DNA from: Vulcanococcus limneticus LL
Lineage (GTDB): Bacteria > Cyanobacteriota > Cyanobacteriia > PCC-6307 > Cyanobiaceae
DNA: 64,000 nucleotides
Direction: 5' to 3'
Assembly (NCBI RefSeq): GCF_002252705.1
Contig: NZ_NQLA01000004.1
Span: 1-64,000, forward strand
Of the stretch, positions 19,571-27,116 are shown one piece after another; position 1 is the first letter of the stretch; the number at the start of each line of letters is the position of its first letter. The notes under the pieces are model-generated. The model searched no databases and was not told the DNA's origin. It saw only the letters and a list, made by a program, of their open reading frames with translations. A program made the translations under genes and the position numbers.

Positions 19571-20722
19571 ATGGAGCCAAGTCACCCGAGCGAGCCGCTG
19601 CCCCCCAGCACGAAGCGCCGCCCCATGCCCGGCGCCGCACGGCCCGCCGCATCCCCACCCACCGAAGGGCACCCCGGCGAGGCCTGGTCAGACGAGGGGG
19701 TGACCGGCACCCTGCTGCCGATCCCTGCCCCCCCCAGCGGAGGCGGCCTGGGGCTGGGACTGAGCCCCGCGGGCTTCCGTTCCGGCTTCGTAGCGCTGGT
19801 GGGCCGTCCCAATGTGGGCAAATCCACCCTGCTCAACCAGCTGGTGGGCGAGAAGGTGGCGATCACCTCCCCCATCGCCCAGACCACCCGCAACCGGCTG
19901 CGGGCAATCCTCACCACCCCTGAGGCCCAGCTGGTGCTGGTGGACACGCCCGGCATCCACAAGCCCCACCACCTGCTGGGTCAGCGGCTGGTCCAGAGCG
20001 CCCGCGGCGCCATCGGCGAGGTGGATGTGGTGCTGCTGCTCGTGGACGGCAGCCAGCCAGCCGGCCGCGGCGACGGCTTCATCGTGGAGCTGCTGCGCCA
20101 CAGCCGGGTTCCGGTGCACGTGGCCCTGAACAAGCACGACCTGGTGGATCCCGAGCGGGCCGAGGAGCTGGCCGCCAGCTACCGCGCCCTGCTGGCCGGC
20201 CCTGACCGGGAAACCTCCTCCACCGAGACCGGCGACGCGACATCCCACGCCGGCGCCGCACTGGCCTGGCCCCTGCACCCGGTGAGCGCACTCACCGGCG
20301 AGGGCACCGAGGCACTGGTGGCAGCGCTGGCGGCCGATCTGCCCGAGGGGCCGCACCTCTACCCCCCCGAGGCGGTGAGCGACCAGCCGGAGCAGCTACT
20401 GCTGGCCGAGCTGATTCGCGAGCAGGTACTGACCCACACCCGCGAGGAAGTGCCCCACTCGGTGGCCGTCCAGATCGAGCGGATCGTGGAGGACGGGCCG
20501 CGCACGGCGGTGCTGGCCACGGTGCTGGTGGAGCGCAGCAGCCAGAAGGGGATCCTGATCGGCAAGGGCGGCCAGATGTTGCGGGAGATCGGCAAGGGCG
20601 CCCGGCTGCAGATGCAGAAGCTGATCGATGGGCCGGTGTATCTGGAGCTGTTCGTGAAGGTGGTGCCCAACTGGCGCCGCAACCCCAGCCGCCTGGCGGA
20701 ACTGGGCTACCGGGGCGACTGA
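19571..20722 (+). CDS. era: GTPase Era
   Basis: Ras-like GTPase that binds 16S rRNA near its 3' end and assists 30S subunit maturation. G1 is GRPNVGKST, G3 is VDTPGIHKP, G4 is NKHD; the C-terminal KH domain has GILIGKGGQMLREIG. The ATG at 19571 has GAGG just upstream and gives 383 residues, longer than the usual 300 because about 70 Pro/Gly-rich residues precede GFRSGFVALVG. A later ATG at 19625 would shorten but not remove this extension. It heads a plus-strand run that continues through larB. Confidence 0.95.
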   Translation: MEPSHPSEPLPPSTKRRPMPGAARPAASPPTEGHPGEAWSDEGVTGTLLPIPAPPSGGGLGLGLSPAGFRSGFVALVGRPNVGKSTLLNQLVGEKVAITSPIAQTTRNRLRAILTTPEAQLVLVDTPGIHKPHHLLGQRLVQSARGAIGEVDVVLLLVDGSQPAGRGDGFIVELLRHSRVPVHVALNKHDLVDPERAEELAASYRALLAGPDRETSSTETGDATSHAGAALAWPLHPVSALTGEGTEALVAALAADLPEGPHLYPPEAVSDQPEQLLLAELIREQVLTHTREEVPHSVAVQIERIVEDGPRTAVLATVLVERSSQKGILIGKGGQMLREIGKGARLQMQKLIDGPVYLELFVKVVPNWRRNPSRLAELGYRGD

Positions 20723-20737
20723 CCCCCGGCTGAGAGG

Positions 20738-21307
20738 ATGGACCGATCGCGCCCCCCGTCTCCGCGCGCGCCCCTGCCCGTGACCGCCGCCCCCAGCGCT
20801 GCCCCGGCCGAGCTTCCCTTTCCCCCAGCTGACCTGCCAGCCTTCCTGCAGTGCTGCGCCGGCGAGTGGATGAGCCTGCGCAGCCGCTTCGATCTGGAGG
20901 CCGTGGGCGACGACGACAGCTGGCACGCCAGCGAGCGGGGTGAGCTGCTGATCGAACTGCTCCCCGGGGGTGAGCACGGTGACGTCGGCGGCCTGGCGGT
21001 GACCAGCAAGGACCAGCCCGGCCGCCGCAGCGCCCTGCACTTCAACGCTGACGGCCGCTTCCAGGCTGAGCGGGTGGACGGCCGCGGCGGCCACTGGACC
21101 CTCTGGCCCGACGGCAGCCTGGAGCTGGTGATCGAGACGGACGAGCGGGAGCTGCGCGAGCGGATCTGGTTCACCAAGCCCAACCTGCGGCTGCGCAGCA
21201 CCGTGGACCAACCCAGGGGCGGAGCTCCGGGGCGGGCCAGCTTCAGCTCCGAGATCCGCCGGGTGCAGCGCCCCGCCCCCACCCAGGCCCCGGGCGCCGA
21301 CACCTGA
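20738..21307 (+). CDS. Phycobiliprotein lyase, CpcS/CpeS family
   Basis: CpcS/CpeS lyases are lipocalin-like proteins that attach phycobilin chromophores to conserved cysteines of phycobiliproteins. The 189-residue product contains FLQCCAGEWMSLRSRFDL near the start of the barrel, RIWFTKPNLRLRST and the final strand ASFSSEIRRV, all typical. The first 30 residues are a Pro/Ala-rich extension. It lies 15 bases after era and 4 bases before trmD, so it appears to be in the same operon. Which phycobiliprotein it serves cannot be told from sequence alone; the degree of divergence from classical CpcS leaves CpeS-like activity possible. Confidence 0.85.
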   Translation: MDRSRPPSPRAPLPVTAAPSAAPAELPFPPADLPAFLQCCAGEWMSLRSRFDLEAVGDDDSWHASERGELLIELLPGGEHGDVGGLAVTSKDQPGRRSALHFNADGRFQAERVDGRGGHWTLWPDGSLELVIETDERELRERIWFTKPNLRLRSTVDQPRGGAPGRASFSSEIRRVQRPAPTQAPGADT

Positions 21308-21311
21308 CGCC

Positions 21312-22010
21312 ATGCGCCTCGACGTCGTGAGCCTTGCCCCGGAAGCCTTCGCTCCCCTGCGGGGGCTGGGGGTGATCGGCCGGGCCTTCGCGGCGGGTCG
21401 CGCCGAGCTGCACCTCCATAACCCGCGTGATTACGCCAGCGACCGCTACCGAAAGGTCGACGATGAGCCCTATGGCGGCGGCGCCGGCATGGTGCTCAAG
21501 CCCGAGCCCGTGTTCGCGGCCGTGGAGGCGATCCCCGTGCTGCCGCGGCGGCGGGTGCTGCTGATGAGCCCCCAGGGCCAGCCGCTGCGCCAGGCCGATC
21601 TGCGCCGCTGGGCCAGCAGCTACGACCAGCTGGTATTCCTCTGCGGCCACTACGAGGGCTTCGATGAGCGCATCCGCTGCCTCGCCGATGAAGAAGTTTC
21701 GATCGGCGACTTCGTTCTCACCGGTGGAGAGCTGCCCGCCATGACGATCATCAACGGCGTCGTGCGACTGCTGCCGGGCACCGTGGGCACCGAGGCCTGC
21801 CTGGAGGAGGAGAGCCACAGTGCCCTGCTGCTGGAGCACCCCCACTACACCCGCCCCGCCTGCTTCCGGGAGATGGAGGTGCCGGCCGTGTTGCGCAGCG
21901 GCGACCATGGCGCCATCTCCCGCTGGCGCGCCGAGCAGCAGGAGCAGCGCACCCGCGAGCGCCGGCCCGACCTCTACGCCTGCTGGCTCAGCCAGCAGGC
22001 GGCAGAGTGA
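21312..22010 (+). CDS. trmD: tRNA (guanine-N1)-methyltransferase
   Basis: Methylates G37 next to the anticodon of tRNAs reading CUN, CCN and CGG, preventing +1 frameshifting. The SPOUT-fold knot sequences [12 protein letters not shown] and [15 protein letters not shown] bind S-adenosylmethionine, and the N-terminal block [16 protein letters not shown] is typical. The length of 232 residues is normal. The stop is touched by the alternative GTG of ispF, so these genes are tightly packed. Confidence 0.97.
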   Translation: MRLDVVSLAPEAFAPLRGLGVIGRAFAAGRAELHLHNPRDYASDRYRKVDDEPYGGGAGMVLKPEPVFAAVEAIPVLPRRRVLLMSPQGQPLRQADLRRWASSYDQLVFLCGHYEGFDERIRCLADEEVSIGDFVLTGGELPAMTIINGVVRLLPGTVGTEACLEEESHSALLLEHPHYTRPACFREMEVPAVLRSGDHGAISRWRAEQQEQRTRERRPDLYACWLSQQAAE

Positions 22011-22015
22011 GTGCC

Positions 22016-22501
22016 ATGCAACTGCGCATCGGCAACGGCTACGACATTCACCGCCTGGTGCCGGGGCGGCCGCTGATCCTGGGGGGCCAGCAACTGGACC
22101 ACCCCGAGGGCCTCGGCCTCGATGGCCACAGCGATGCCGACGTGCTGGTGCACGCGATCATGGATGCCCTGCTGGGCGCCCTGTCCCTGGGCGACATCGG
22201 CAAGTACTTCCCCCCGGACGACCCGCGGTGGAAGGGGGCCGACAGCCTGGTGCTGCTGGAGCAGGTGGTGGCCCTGGTGGCCGAGCGGGGCTGGAGCATC
22301 ACCAACGTGGACTCAGTGGTGGTGGCCGAGCGTCCCAAGCTCAAGCCCCACATCGCAGCCATGCGGGCCGCCATCGCCCAGCGGATGGGCCTGGATCCCG
22401 ATCAGGTGGGCGTCAAGGCCACCACCAATGAACAGCTCGGTGCCGAGGGCCGCGAGGAGGGCATCTCCTGCCACGCGGTGGCGCTGCTGCACCGCCCCTG
22501 A
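22016..22501 (+). CDS. ispF: 2-C-methyl-D-erythritol 2,4-cyclodiphosphate synthase
   Basis: Cyclises CDP-methylerythritol 2-phosphate in the methylerythritol pathway that supplies carotenoid, chlorophyll and quinone side chains. The zinc ligands Asp10 and His12 are in GNGYDIHRL, and [23 protein letters not shown] and the C-terminal KATTNEQLG block are diagnostic. The ATG at 22016 gives 161 residues and matches the usual start; a GTG at 22007 that overlaps the trmD stop would add three residues. It forms a homotrimer in other organisms. Confidence 0.97.
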   Translation: MQLRIGNGYDIHRLVPGRPLILGGQQLDHPEGLGLDGHSDADVLVHAIMDALLGALSLGDIGKYFPPDDPRWKGADSLVLLEQVVALVAERGWSITNVDSVVVAERPKLKPHIAAMRAAIAQRMGLDPDQVGVKATTNEQLGAEGREEGISCHAVALLHRP

Positions 22502-22530
22502 AACAGTCGGCCGCGCTCCAGAATGGGGCC

Positions 22531-23067
22531 ATGGCCGAGCCCTGCTCCCCGACCACGACCAGCCCGTTGGCGCGGCGGCTGGGGGGGCTGCTCCTGGCGG
22601 CTCTGCTGCTGATCGCACCGGCCCTGGTGCCACCCGTTGCGATGGCCACGGGCTCGCTGGCCACCGTCAAGTTGGCCCCGGGCTCGATGGCCATGGGCCT
22701 GTTCCGTCCCGCACCCGCCATGGCCGCCACCGCCCCATCCGGCTACGACGTTGTGGTGGTGGAGCACCTACGGCTCAAGGTCCCCGCGGCCGGCGTCGAG
22801 GCCTGGCTGCAGGCGGAGCGGAGCAGCTGGGAGCCCTGGCTGGCCCAACAGCCGGGCTTTTTGGAACGCCAGCTGCTCTGGGACCCCAAGCGCGAGGAGG
22901 GCACCCTGTTGATCCACTGGGCCAGCCGCGAGCAGTGGGAGGCGATCCCCCCCGCAGCGGTGGCCCAGGTGCAGAACCGCTTCGAGGCGCTCGCCCGCCA
23001 GGCCATGGGGATGCCCCAGGGCAACCCCTTCCCGCTGGTGTTTGAAGGTGAACTCCACCCCCTTTGA
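22531..23067 (+). CDS. TIGR03792-type protein with N-terminal signal
   Basis: A 178-residue protein whose C-terminal 110 residues resemble the cyanobacterial TIGR03792 group, small ferredoxin-like barrel proteins related to antibiotic biosynthesis monooxygenases. Key parts are VVVEHLRLKVPAAGVEAWLQAER, QPGFLERQLLWDP and TLLIHWASREQWEAI. The N-terminus has a clear hydrophobic segment (about residues 17-38) and a second weaker one, so the domain is probably exported or membrane-tethered. It begins 29 bases after ispF and overlaps the start of larB by 20 bases. Enzymatic activity is unproven for the group. Confidence 0.82.
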   Translation: MAEPCSPTTTSPLARRLGGLLLAALLLIAPALVPPVAMATGSLATVKLAPGSMAMGLFRPAPAMAATAPSGYDVVVVEHLRLKVPAAGVEAWLQAERSSWEPWLAQQPGFLERQLLWDPKREEGTLLIHWASREQWEAIPPAAVAQVQNRFEALARQAMGMPQGNPFPLVFEGELHPL

Positions 23068-23839
23068 ACCCGGGACTCTCCCCGCGGCTGAGACCCTCCA
23101 CGCCGGTCCCCCTGCCCAGGCCGGGAACACCTCCCCTGCCAGCCCCCCCCACGCCCGGCTCGACCTGGACCGCCGCCGCCGGATCGGCATGGTGGAGGCT
23201 GTCTGGGGCGAGAACAAGAGCGCCGAGCAGATCGCGGCGATCCTGAAACAGCTGGAGGCGGCCGGCGAGCTGGGCCTGGTGACCCGGGTGGACGCGGCCA
23301 AGGCGGAGACCGTGGCGCAGCTGCTCGGCGATGGGCGCGCGCGGCTGGAGCACCACCGCCAGTCCCGCTGCCTCATCTGGGGGGAGCTGCCCCGCCCAGA
23401 TCCAGGCCTGGGCCAGGTGGCGGTGCTCTGCGGCGGCACCAGCGACCTAGCGGTGGCGCAGGAGGCGGAGCTGGCGCTCCAGGCCCACGGCGTGGCCACC
23501 CGGCTGCTGGTCGACGTGGGGGTCGCGGGGCTGCACCGGCTACTGGGGGAGCTGGAGAGCCTGGCCCAGGCACGGGTGCTGATCGCCTGCGCCGGCATGG
23601 AGGGGGCCCTGCCCACGGTGCTGGCCGGCCTGGCACCCCAGCCGGTGATCGGCGTGCCGGTGAGCGTGGGCTACGGCGTCAGCGCCGGCGGCACAGCGGC
23701 CCTGCACGGGATGCTGGCCAGCTGCGCTCCGGGCCTCACCGTGGTGAATATCGACAACGGCTATGGCGCCGCCATGGCGGCCCTGCGGATCCTCAGGAGT
23801 GGCCCGAGCCACCATGACCCTGGCCGCAGCGGGACCTGA
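23048..23839 (+). CDS. larB: Nickel-pincer cofactor biosynthesis protein LarB
   Basis: LarB carboxylates and hydrolyses nicotinic acid adenine dinucleotide, the first step to the nickel-pincer nucleotide of lactate racemase-type enzymes. The protein has the AIR-carboxylase-like fold: VAVLCGGTSDLAVAQEAEL, DVGVAGLHRLL, ACAGMEGALPTVLAGL, GVPVSVGYG and NIDNGYGAA. The GTG at 23048 (263 residues) overlaps the preceding gene by 20 bases; a TTG six bases upstream and an ATG at 23188 are alternatives. The N-terminal 45 residues are not conserved-looking. LarC and LarE are not in the window. Confidence 0.9.
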   Translation: MNSTPFEPGTLPAAETLHAGPPAQAGNTSPASPPHARLDLDRRRRIGMVEAVWGENKSAEQIAAILKQLEAAGELGLVTRVDAAKAETVAQLLGDGRARLEHHRQSRCLIWGELPRPDPGLGQVAVLCGGTSDLAVAQEAELALQAHGVATRLLVDVGVAGLHRLLGELESLAQARVLIACAGMEGALPTVLAGLAPQPVIGVPVSVGYGVSAGGTAALHGMLASCAPGLTVVNIDNGYGAAMAALRILRSGPSHHDPGRSGT

Positions 23840-24008
23840 GCGATCGGGCTGGCGCTTCTGCAGATCGCGCCGCTGGATCAGGCCCATCGAGCTCCAGAAG
23901 CTGGAGCAGCCACAGCGCCATCGGGTAGGAGAGCCGGCCCTGTTCGTAGCGCTCCAGGGCCTCCAGTAGAACCGGCGTGTTCACCCACTGGGGCGAGCGC
24001 GGGGCCAT
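23793..24008 (-). CDS. Small hypothetical protein
   Basis: A 71-residue product beginning MAPRSPQWVNTPVLLEALER, with a strong amphipathic pattern through PMALWLLQLLELDG (to about residue 42) and then an Arg/Gly-rich tail of lower quality. The first 42 residues look like a genuine protein; the tail may be a frameshifted ending, since another frame from the same point reads LIQRRDLQKRQ. Its end overlaps larB antiparallel by 47 bases. I do not recognise the family. It lies in a small minus-strand group with the 43-residue gene at 24089-24220. Confidence 0.45.
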   Translation of the reverse strand: MAPRSPQWVNTPVLLEALERYEQGRLSYPMALWLLQLLELDGPDPAARSAEAPARSLRSRCGQGHGGSGHS

Positions 24009-24088
24009 GGGGTAGGGATCAGCTGGTCCGCAGTGTGCGGCCCGTATCAGGGCCCGGCAACCCCACCGGCAGCGGCCTCGGCGCTCAG

Positions 24089-24220
24089 TCAGCCCTGGGG
24101 GTAGCGGTGGCCGAGGCGCCAGAGCTCATGGCGGCGCTCCTCGGTTTCCACCCGCTCCAGCTCACAGACCAAGGCAAAGAGGTCACTGCCGGCCAGCTCG
24201 CCGTTCGCCTGCCACTTCAT
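24089..24220 (-). CDS. Small hypothetical protein, 43 residues
   Basis: A short gene starting with ATG at 24220 and ending TGA at 24089. The product, MKWQANGELAGSDLFALVC then ELERVETEERRHELWRLGHR and a short tail, is amphipathic and evenly charged, with no low-complexity bias, so it looks like a real small helical protein. No membrane segment or signal peptide is present. A purine stretch just before the ATG (ggtttgcgaac on the other strand reads as a weak site) does not help decide. No family recognised. Confidence 0.5.
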   Translation of the reverse strand: MKWQANGELAGSDLFALVCELERVETEERRHELWRLGHRYPQG

Positions 24221-24496
24221 GGAACGGGGCTCAGGTTTGCGAACGGACTGCCTCACTAAGCCGGCCAGCGAATGGATCCGTCACCATAAACAGACGCAAG
24301 CGTTTGAGTGAACCCTCACGAACACCTTGAGCCCGAAGAGTTTCTTAAGTTCTTCAATGGCGCCACCCGGAGCTGCAAATCCAAAGGAAATGCGAAGGAT
24401 TCGCAACAGCAGCTATGGCAAAAGTGCGGCCGCCCGGCGGATCCGCGTCAGTGCGTGCTGCCAGGCCGATCAGCACGCTGGAAGCCCGGCAGCTGC

Positions 24497-25462
24497 TCAG
24501 AGGTGCTTCAGATCCGGATAGGCCGTGATCAGCTCCTCGGTGCTGAGCACCTCACCGGCGCCATCGGGCTGCCAGATCACCTCCAGGGCCAGCAGGTCGT
24601 CGGAGGGAACCGAACCCACCAGCCGCAGGGCCTCGCGCAGCTCTTCAGAGCCGCTCACGGGCTTGAGGGGCAGGCGGCGGCGGCTGGCGACCAGCAGGGT
24701 CACGGCGAGGAAGTCGCTGGTGGCATCGGCGGCGCCCACCGCAGCGGCCGAAGCTGCTGAGCGGCGGCCGCCCACGTTGGTGGTGAGTTCGCTGCGCAGC
24801 TTGCTGCGCTCCGTCATCGAGAGGCGGTTGAAGGTGGATTCAGCCGCCACGAAGGGCACCTCACCCACCTCGGCATTGGCGTACACCCAGAGGTCGGGGT
24901 GGCGCAGCAGGGCCAGGGTGGTGTCCTGCAGCACACGCTGCAGGCCCGTGCTGCTGGACGTGTCGGCGCTGGTGGCCAGGCTGCGCAGGTCGTCCTGAAG
25001 CTCCCGGGCCGAAGCCAGCAGACCCACCTGAAGCTGGGTGATCGACACGGGTCCGTCGGGCCGGCTGGGGCGGATCTGGCCACCGCCCTCACCGGCCGCC
25101 AGGGAGCCGCCACCGCCGCGCAGGGCGTTGACCACCACCCCCACCACGGCCATCAGGATCAGGAAGCCGAACAGGCCGCCGCCGCCGAAGCCGAAGAAGG
25201 GCACGATGAAGGGGAAGCCGATGCCGCCGCCGTAGCCGCGCTGGACGCCGCCGCCGTAGCCACCCCGATAGCCGCCGCCCCCGTAGCTGCGCGGCACCGA
25301 GGGTGCGGAGCGGAAGCTGCCGCCGCCGATGCGACCTCCGCTGGCCGCCCAGCTGGGCTCGGGCACCGCCAGCAGTACCGCCAGAAAGGCCGGCACGAGG
25401 AGCAGGCTGCAGACACGGCGGAGCCGCAGGGTGAGCAGCAGGGGCGGACGGTTGGGGGACAA
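24497..25462 (-). CDS. DUF1517 membrane protein
   Basis: A cyanobacteria/plastid DUF1517 protein of about 321 residues. A signal-like helix (LLLVPAFLAVLLAVPEPSWA) is followed by a Gly/Tyr/Arg-rich region (GGGGYRGGYGGGVQRGYGGG), a membrane helix (FGFLILMAVVGVVVNAL), and a soluble domain with QLQVGLLASARELQDDLRSLA and a C-terminal ending WQPDGAGEVLSTEELITAYPDL. Plastid relatives sit in thylakoid or envelope membranes; function is unknown. No ATG is available: TTG at 25462 is the only start ahead of the signal helix. It follows thiS by 26 bases and is probably in the thi operon. Confidence 0.85.
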   Translation of the reverse strand: MSPNRPPLLLTLRLRRVCSLLLVPAFLAVLLAVPEPSWAASGGRIGGGSFRSAPSVPRSYGGGGYRGGYGGGVQRGYGGGIGFPFIVPFFGFGGGGLFGFLILMAVVGVVVNALRGGGGSLAAGEGGGQIRPSRPDGPVSITQLQVGLLASARELQDDLRSLATSADTSSSTGLQRVLQDTTLALLRHPDLWVYANAEVGEVPFVAAESTFNRLSMTERSKLRSELTTNVGGRRSAASAAAVGAADATSDFLAVTLLVASRRRLPLKPVSGSEELREALRLVGSVPSDDLLALEVIWQPDGAGEVLSTEELITAYPDLKHL

Positions 25463-25488
25463 GGCCGTGACCCGGGGATCGCTGGAAT

Positions 25489-25728
25489 CTAGGAACCGCC
25501 TCCCACGATGGTGACCACCTCGAGGTTGTCGGCTTCCCGAACCGGCTGCGCGAGCCAGCGGGAGCGGGGCAGGATCTCGCCGTTGAACTCCACCACCACC
25601 AGCTGGGGCCGGTAGCCGACGTGCTCCAGGAGCTCCTGCAGGTTCAGCCCAGCCGGACAGCGGCGCTCCTCGCCGTTGAGCCGCACCGTGATGGTGGCCG
25701 CGGCGTCGGGGGCGTCGGGGCTGCTCAT
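25489..25728 (-). CDS. thiS: Sulfur carrier protein ThiS
   Basis: Ubiquitin-fold carrier whose C-terminal glycine becomes the thiocarboxylate sulfur donor for the thiazole ring of thiamine. The product is 79 residues with the typical ITVRLNGEERRCPAG start of the fold, LVVVEFNGEILPRS and the end VVTIVGGGS. The last residue after the Gly pair is Ser, so either the extra residue is tolerated or removed. Its ATG overlaps the thiE stop (ATGA). Confidence 0.93.
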   Translation of the reverse strand: MSSPDAPDAAATITVRLNGEERRCPAGLNLQELLEHVGYRPQLVVVEFNGEILPRSRWLAQPVREADNLEVVTIVGGGS

Positions 25729-26918
25729 CGGCTGGCCTCCGTGCTGGTGGCCGGGTTGGGCACCGCCCCGCAGCCCAGCAACGCCACCAGCTCGGCAGCC
25801 GCAGCCCGGGGATCGGCGGCGCCGGTGATGGCCCGCACGACTGCCACCCGGCTGGCCCCCGCAGTCTGGACGGCCGGCAGGTTCGCGGCCTCGATGCCGC
25901 CGATCGCGAAGAAGGGAATCGGGCTCTCAGCGGCGGCCTGGCGCACGTAGTCGAGCCCCACCGGCTCCCGGCCCGGCTTGGTGGGGGTGGCATTCACCGG
26001 TCCCACACCCACGTAGTCGCAGCCATCGGCCACGGCCTGGCGCAGCTGGGTGACGGCATGGGTGCTGCGGCCGATCAGGCGCTCGGGCCCCAGCAGCTGG
26101 CGGGCGATGGCGGGGGGCAGGTCCCCCTGGCCCAGATGCACCCCATCGGCATCCACCGCCAGGGCCAGGTCGATGCGGTCGTTCACCAGGAACAGGGCGC
26201 CATGGCGGGCGCAGAGCTGGCGCAGGGCTCGGGCTTCCAGCAGGCGCTGCTGGTCGGTGAGGGGCTGGCCGTCGCTGCCGGTGCCTCCCTCCTTGGCCCG
26301 GTACTGCACCAGCCGCACGCCGCCCTCCAGGGCCCGCCCCACCGTGGCCTCCAGGCCGGGCCCCGGGCTGGTGACCAGATAGAGCCGGCAGCGCTGCAGC
26401 AGCGCCTGACGCCATCCGGGGCCGGCGGCGGCCCGCAGCAGCTCCACCTCCAGGTCGTAGAGCGCATACCGGATCGCAGCGGCCTCGGCGGCCAACCCAG
26501 GGTCGGGGTCGCGGCCGAATTCTTCCAGGACCCGCAGGGCCTCCTGCACCCGCCCGCAGTTGGCGGCCACCACGGCGGCGGCGGCCGTGCGCTCCGCCTG
26601 GGCGGGATGGCTCAGGCCAGCGCCCACATCCGTGGCGGTGTGGCGGGCCAGCTTGTAGGCCTTGCGGTGGCAACGCCCCAGTCGCTGGCGCATGTCCTTG
26701 GTGCGCGCCACCAGATCAGCCCGGTCGAGCCCAAAGCGGCACCAGTCCTCGATCACCCGCAGGCCCTCCCGGGCCCGATCGAGGTTGGCGTCGAGCAGGC
26801 GCTCCACGGCGCGGCGCTCCAGGGCCGGAGGCTCTGGAGCTTGCTGTGCTGCGGGCGTCGGCGGGGCCGACGCCTGGGGATCCGGGCCGGCGGCACTGGC
26901 GGAGGACGGGGTGGGCAT
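25725..26918 (-). CDS. thiE: Thiamine phosphate synthase with N-terminal ThiD2-like domain
   Basis: Joins hydroxymethylpyrimidine diphosphate and thiazole phosphate to give thiamine phosphate. The C-terminal half is a canonical ThiE barrel: VTSPGPG, VQYRAKEG, FLVNDRIDLALAVDADGVHLGQGDLP, IGRSTHA, YVGVGPVNATPTKP and FFAIGGIE. The N-terminal half (RLLDANLDRAREGLRVIEDWCRFGL onward) is the ThiD2-type helical domain fused to ThiE in cyanobacteria. ATG at 26918 gives 397 residues; a GTG six bases upstream is possible. Thiamine diphosphate made here is the cofactor of the pyruvate dehydrogenase encoded in the same window. No TPP riboswitch is evident in the short leader. Confidence 0.95.
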   Translation of the reverse strand: MPTPSSASAAGPDPQASAPPTPAAQQAPEPPALERRAVERLLDANLDRAREGLRVIEDWCRFGLDRADLVARTKDMRQRLGRCHRKAYKLARHTATDVGAGLSHPAQAERTAAAAVVAANCGRVQEALRVLEEFGRDPDPGLAAEAAAIRYALYDLEVELLRAAAGPGWRQALLQRCRLYLVTSPGPGLEATVGRALEGGVRLVQYRAKEGGTGSDGQPLTDQQRLLEARALRQLCARHGALFLVNDRIDLALAVDADGVHLGQGDLPPAIARQLLGPERLIGRSTHAVTQLRQAVADGCDYVGVGPVNATPTKPGREPVGLDYVRQAAAESPIPFFAIGGIEAANLPAVQTAGASRVAVVRAITGAADPRAAAAELVALLGCGAVPNPATSTEASR

Positions 26919-26965
26919 CGTCACGGGCGGGGGGATCGGGGAACGGCAGGGGGCGACAGCGTGCC

Positions 26966-26971
26966 TAGGGT
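26966..26971 (+). promoter_or_regulatory. Putative -10 box (TAGGGT)
   Basis: GCCTAGGGT lies 28 bases before the ATG of the 38-residue membrane peptide gene, at the spacing seen for other genes in the window. Confidence 0.4.
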
Positions 26972-26999
26972 GGCGCCAACCAACGACAGGCCTGAAGCG

Positions 27000-27116
27000 A
27001 TGGACCAGGGCGGATCCGACAGCCCGATGCTGGTGCTGATCTCCGGGATTCTGCTGCTGGGCGGCATCGCCGCCTTCATCGGCTGGGGTCTGACCAACGC
27101 CTACCCGGCTGGCTGA
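27000..27116 (+). CDS. Small single-helix membrane protein, 38 residues
   Basis: A tiny protein with one strongly predicted membrane helix, MLVLISGILLLGGIAAFIGW, flanked by an acidic N-terminus (MDQGGSDSP) and a short tail TNAYPAG. The size and architecture resemble small subunits of photosynthetic or NDH-1 complexes, but I cannot match it to a named one. ATG at 27000 is preceded by a TANNNT box and a weak GAAG site. Its last 16 bases overlap the convergent ribF. Confidence 0.65.
   Translation: MDQGGSDSPMLVLISGILLLGGIAAFIGWGLTNAYPAG

Noticed and set aside
24308-24500. Plus-strand frame starting VNPHEHLEPEEFLKFF
   Set aside because: The first 20 residues look protein-like, but quality falls quickly and the frame runs on antisense to the DUF1517 gene. 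No family match; possible remnant only.
26925-26999. TPP riboswitch upstream of thiE
   Set aside because: The leader is too short and lacks the conserved CUGAGA core.
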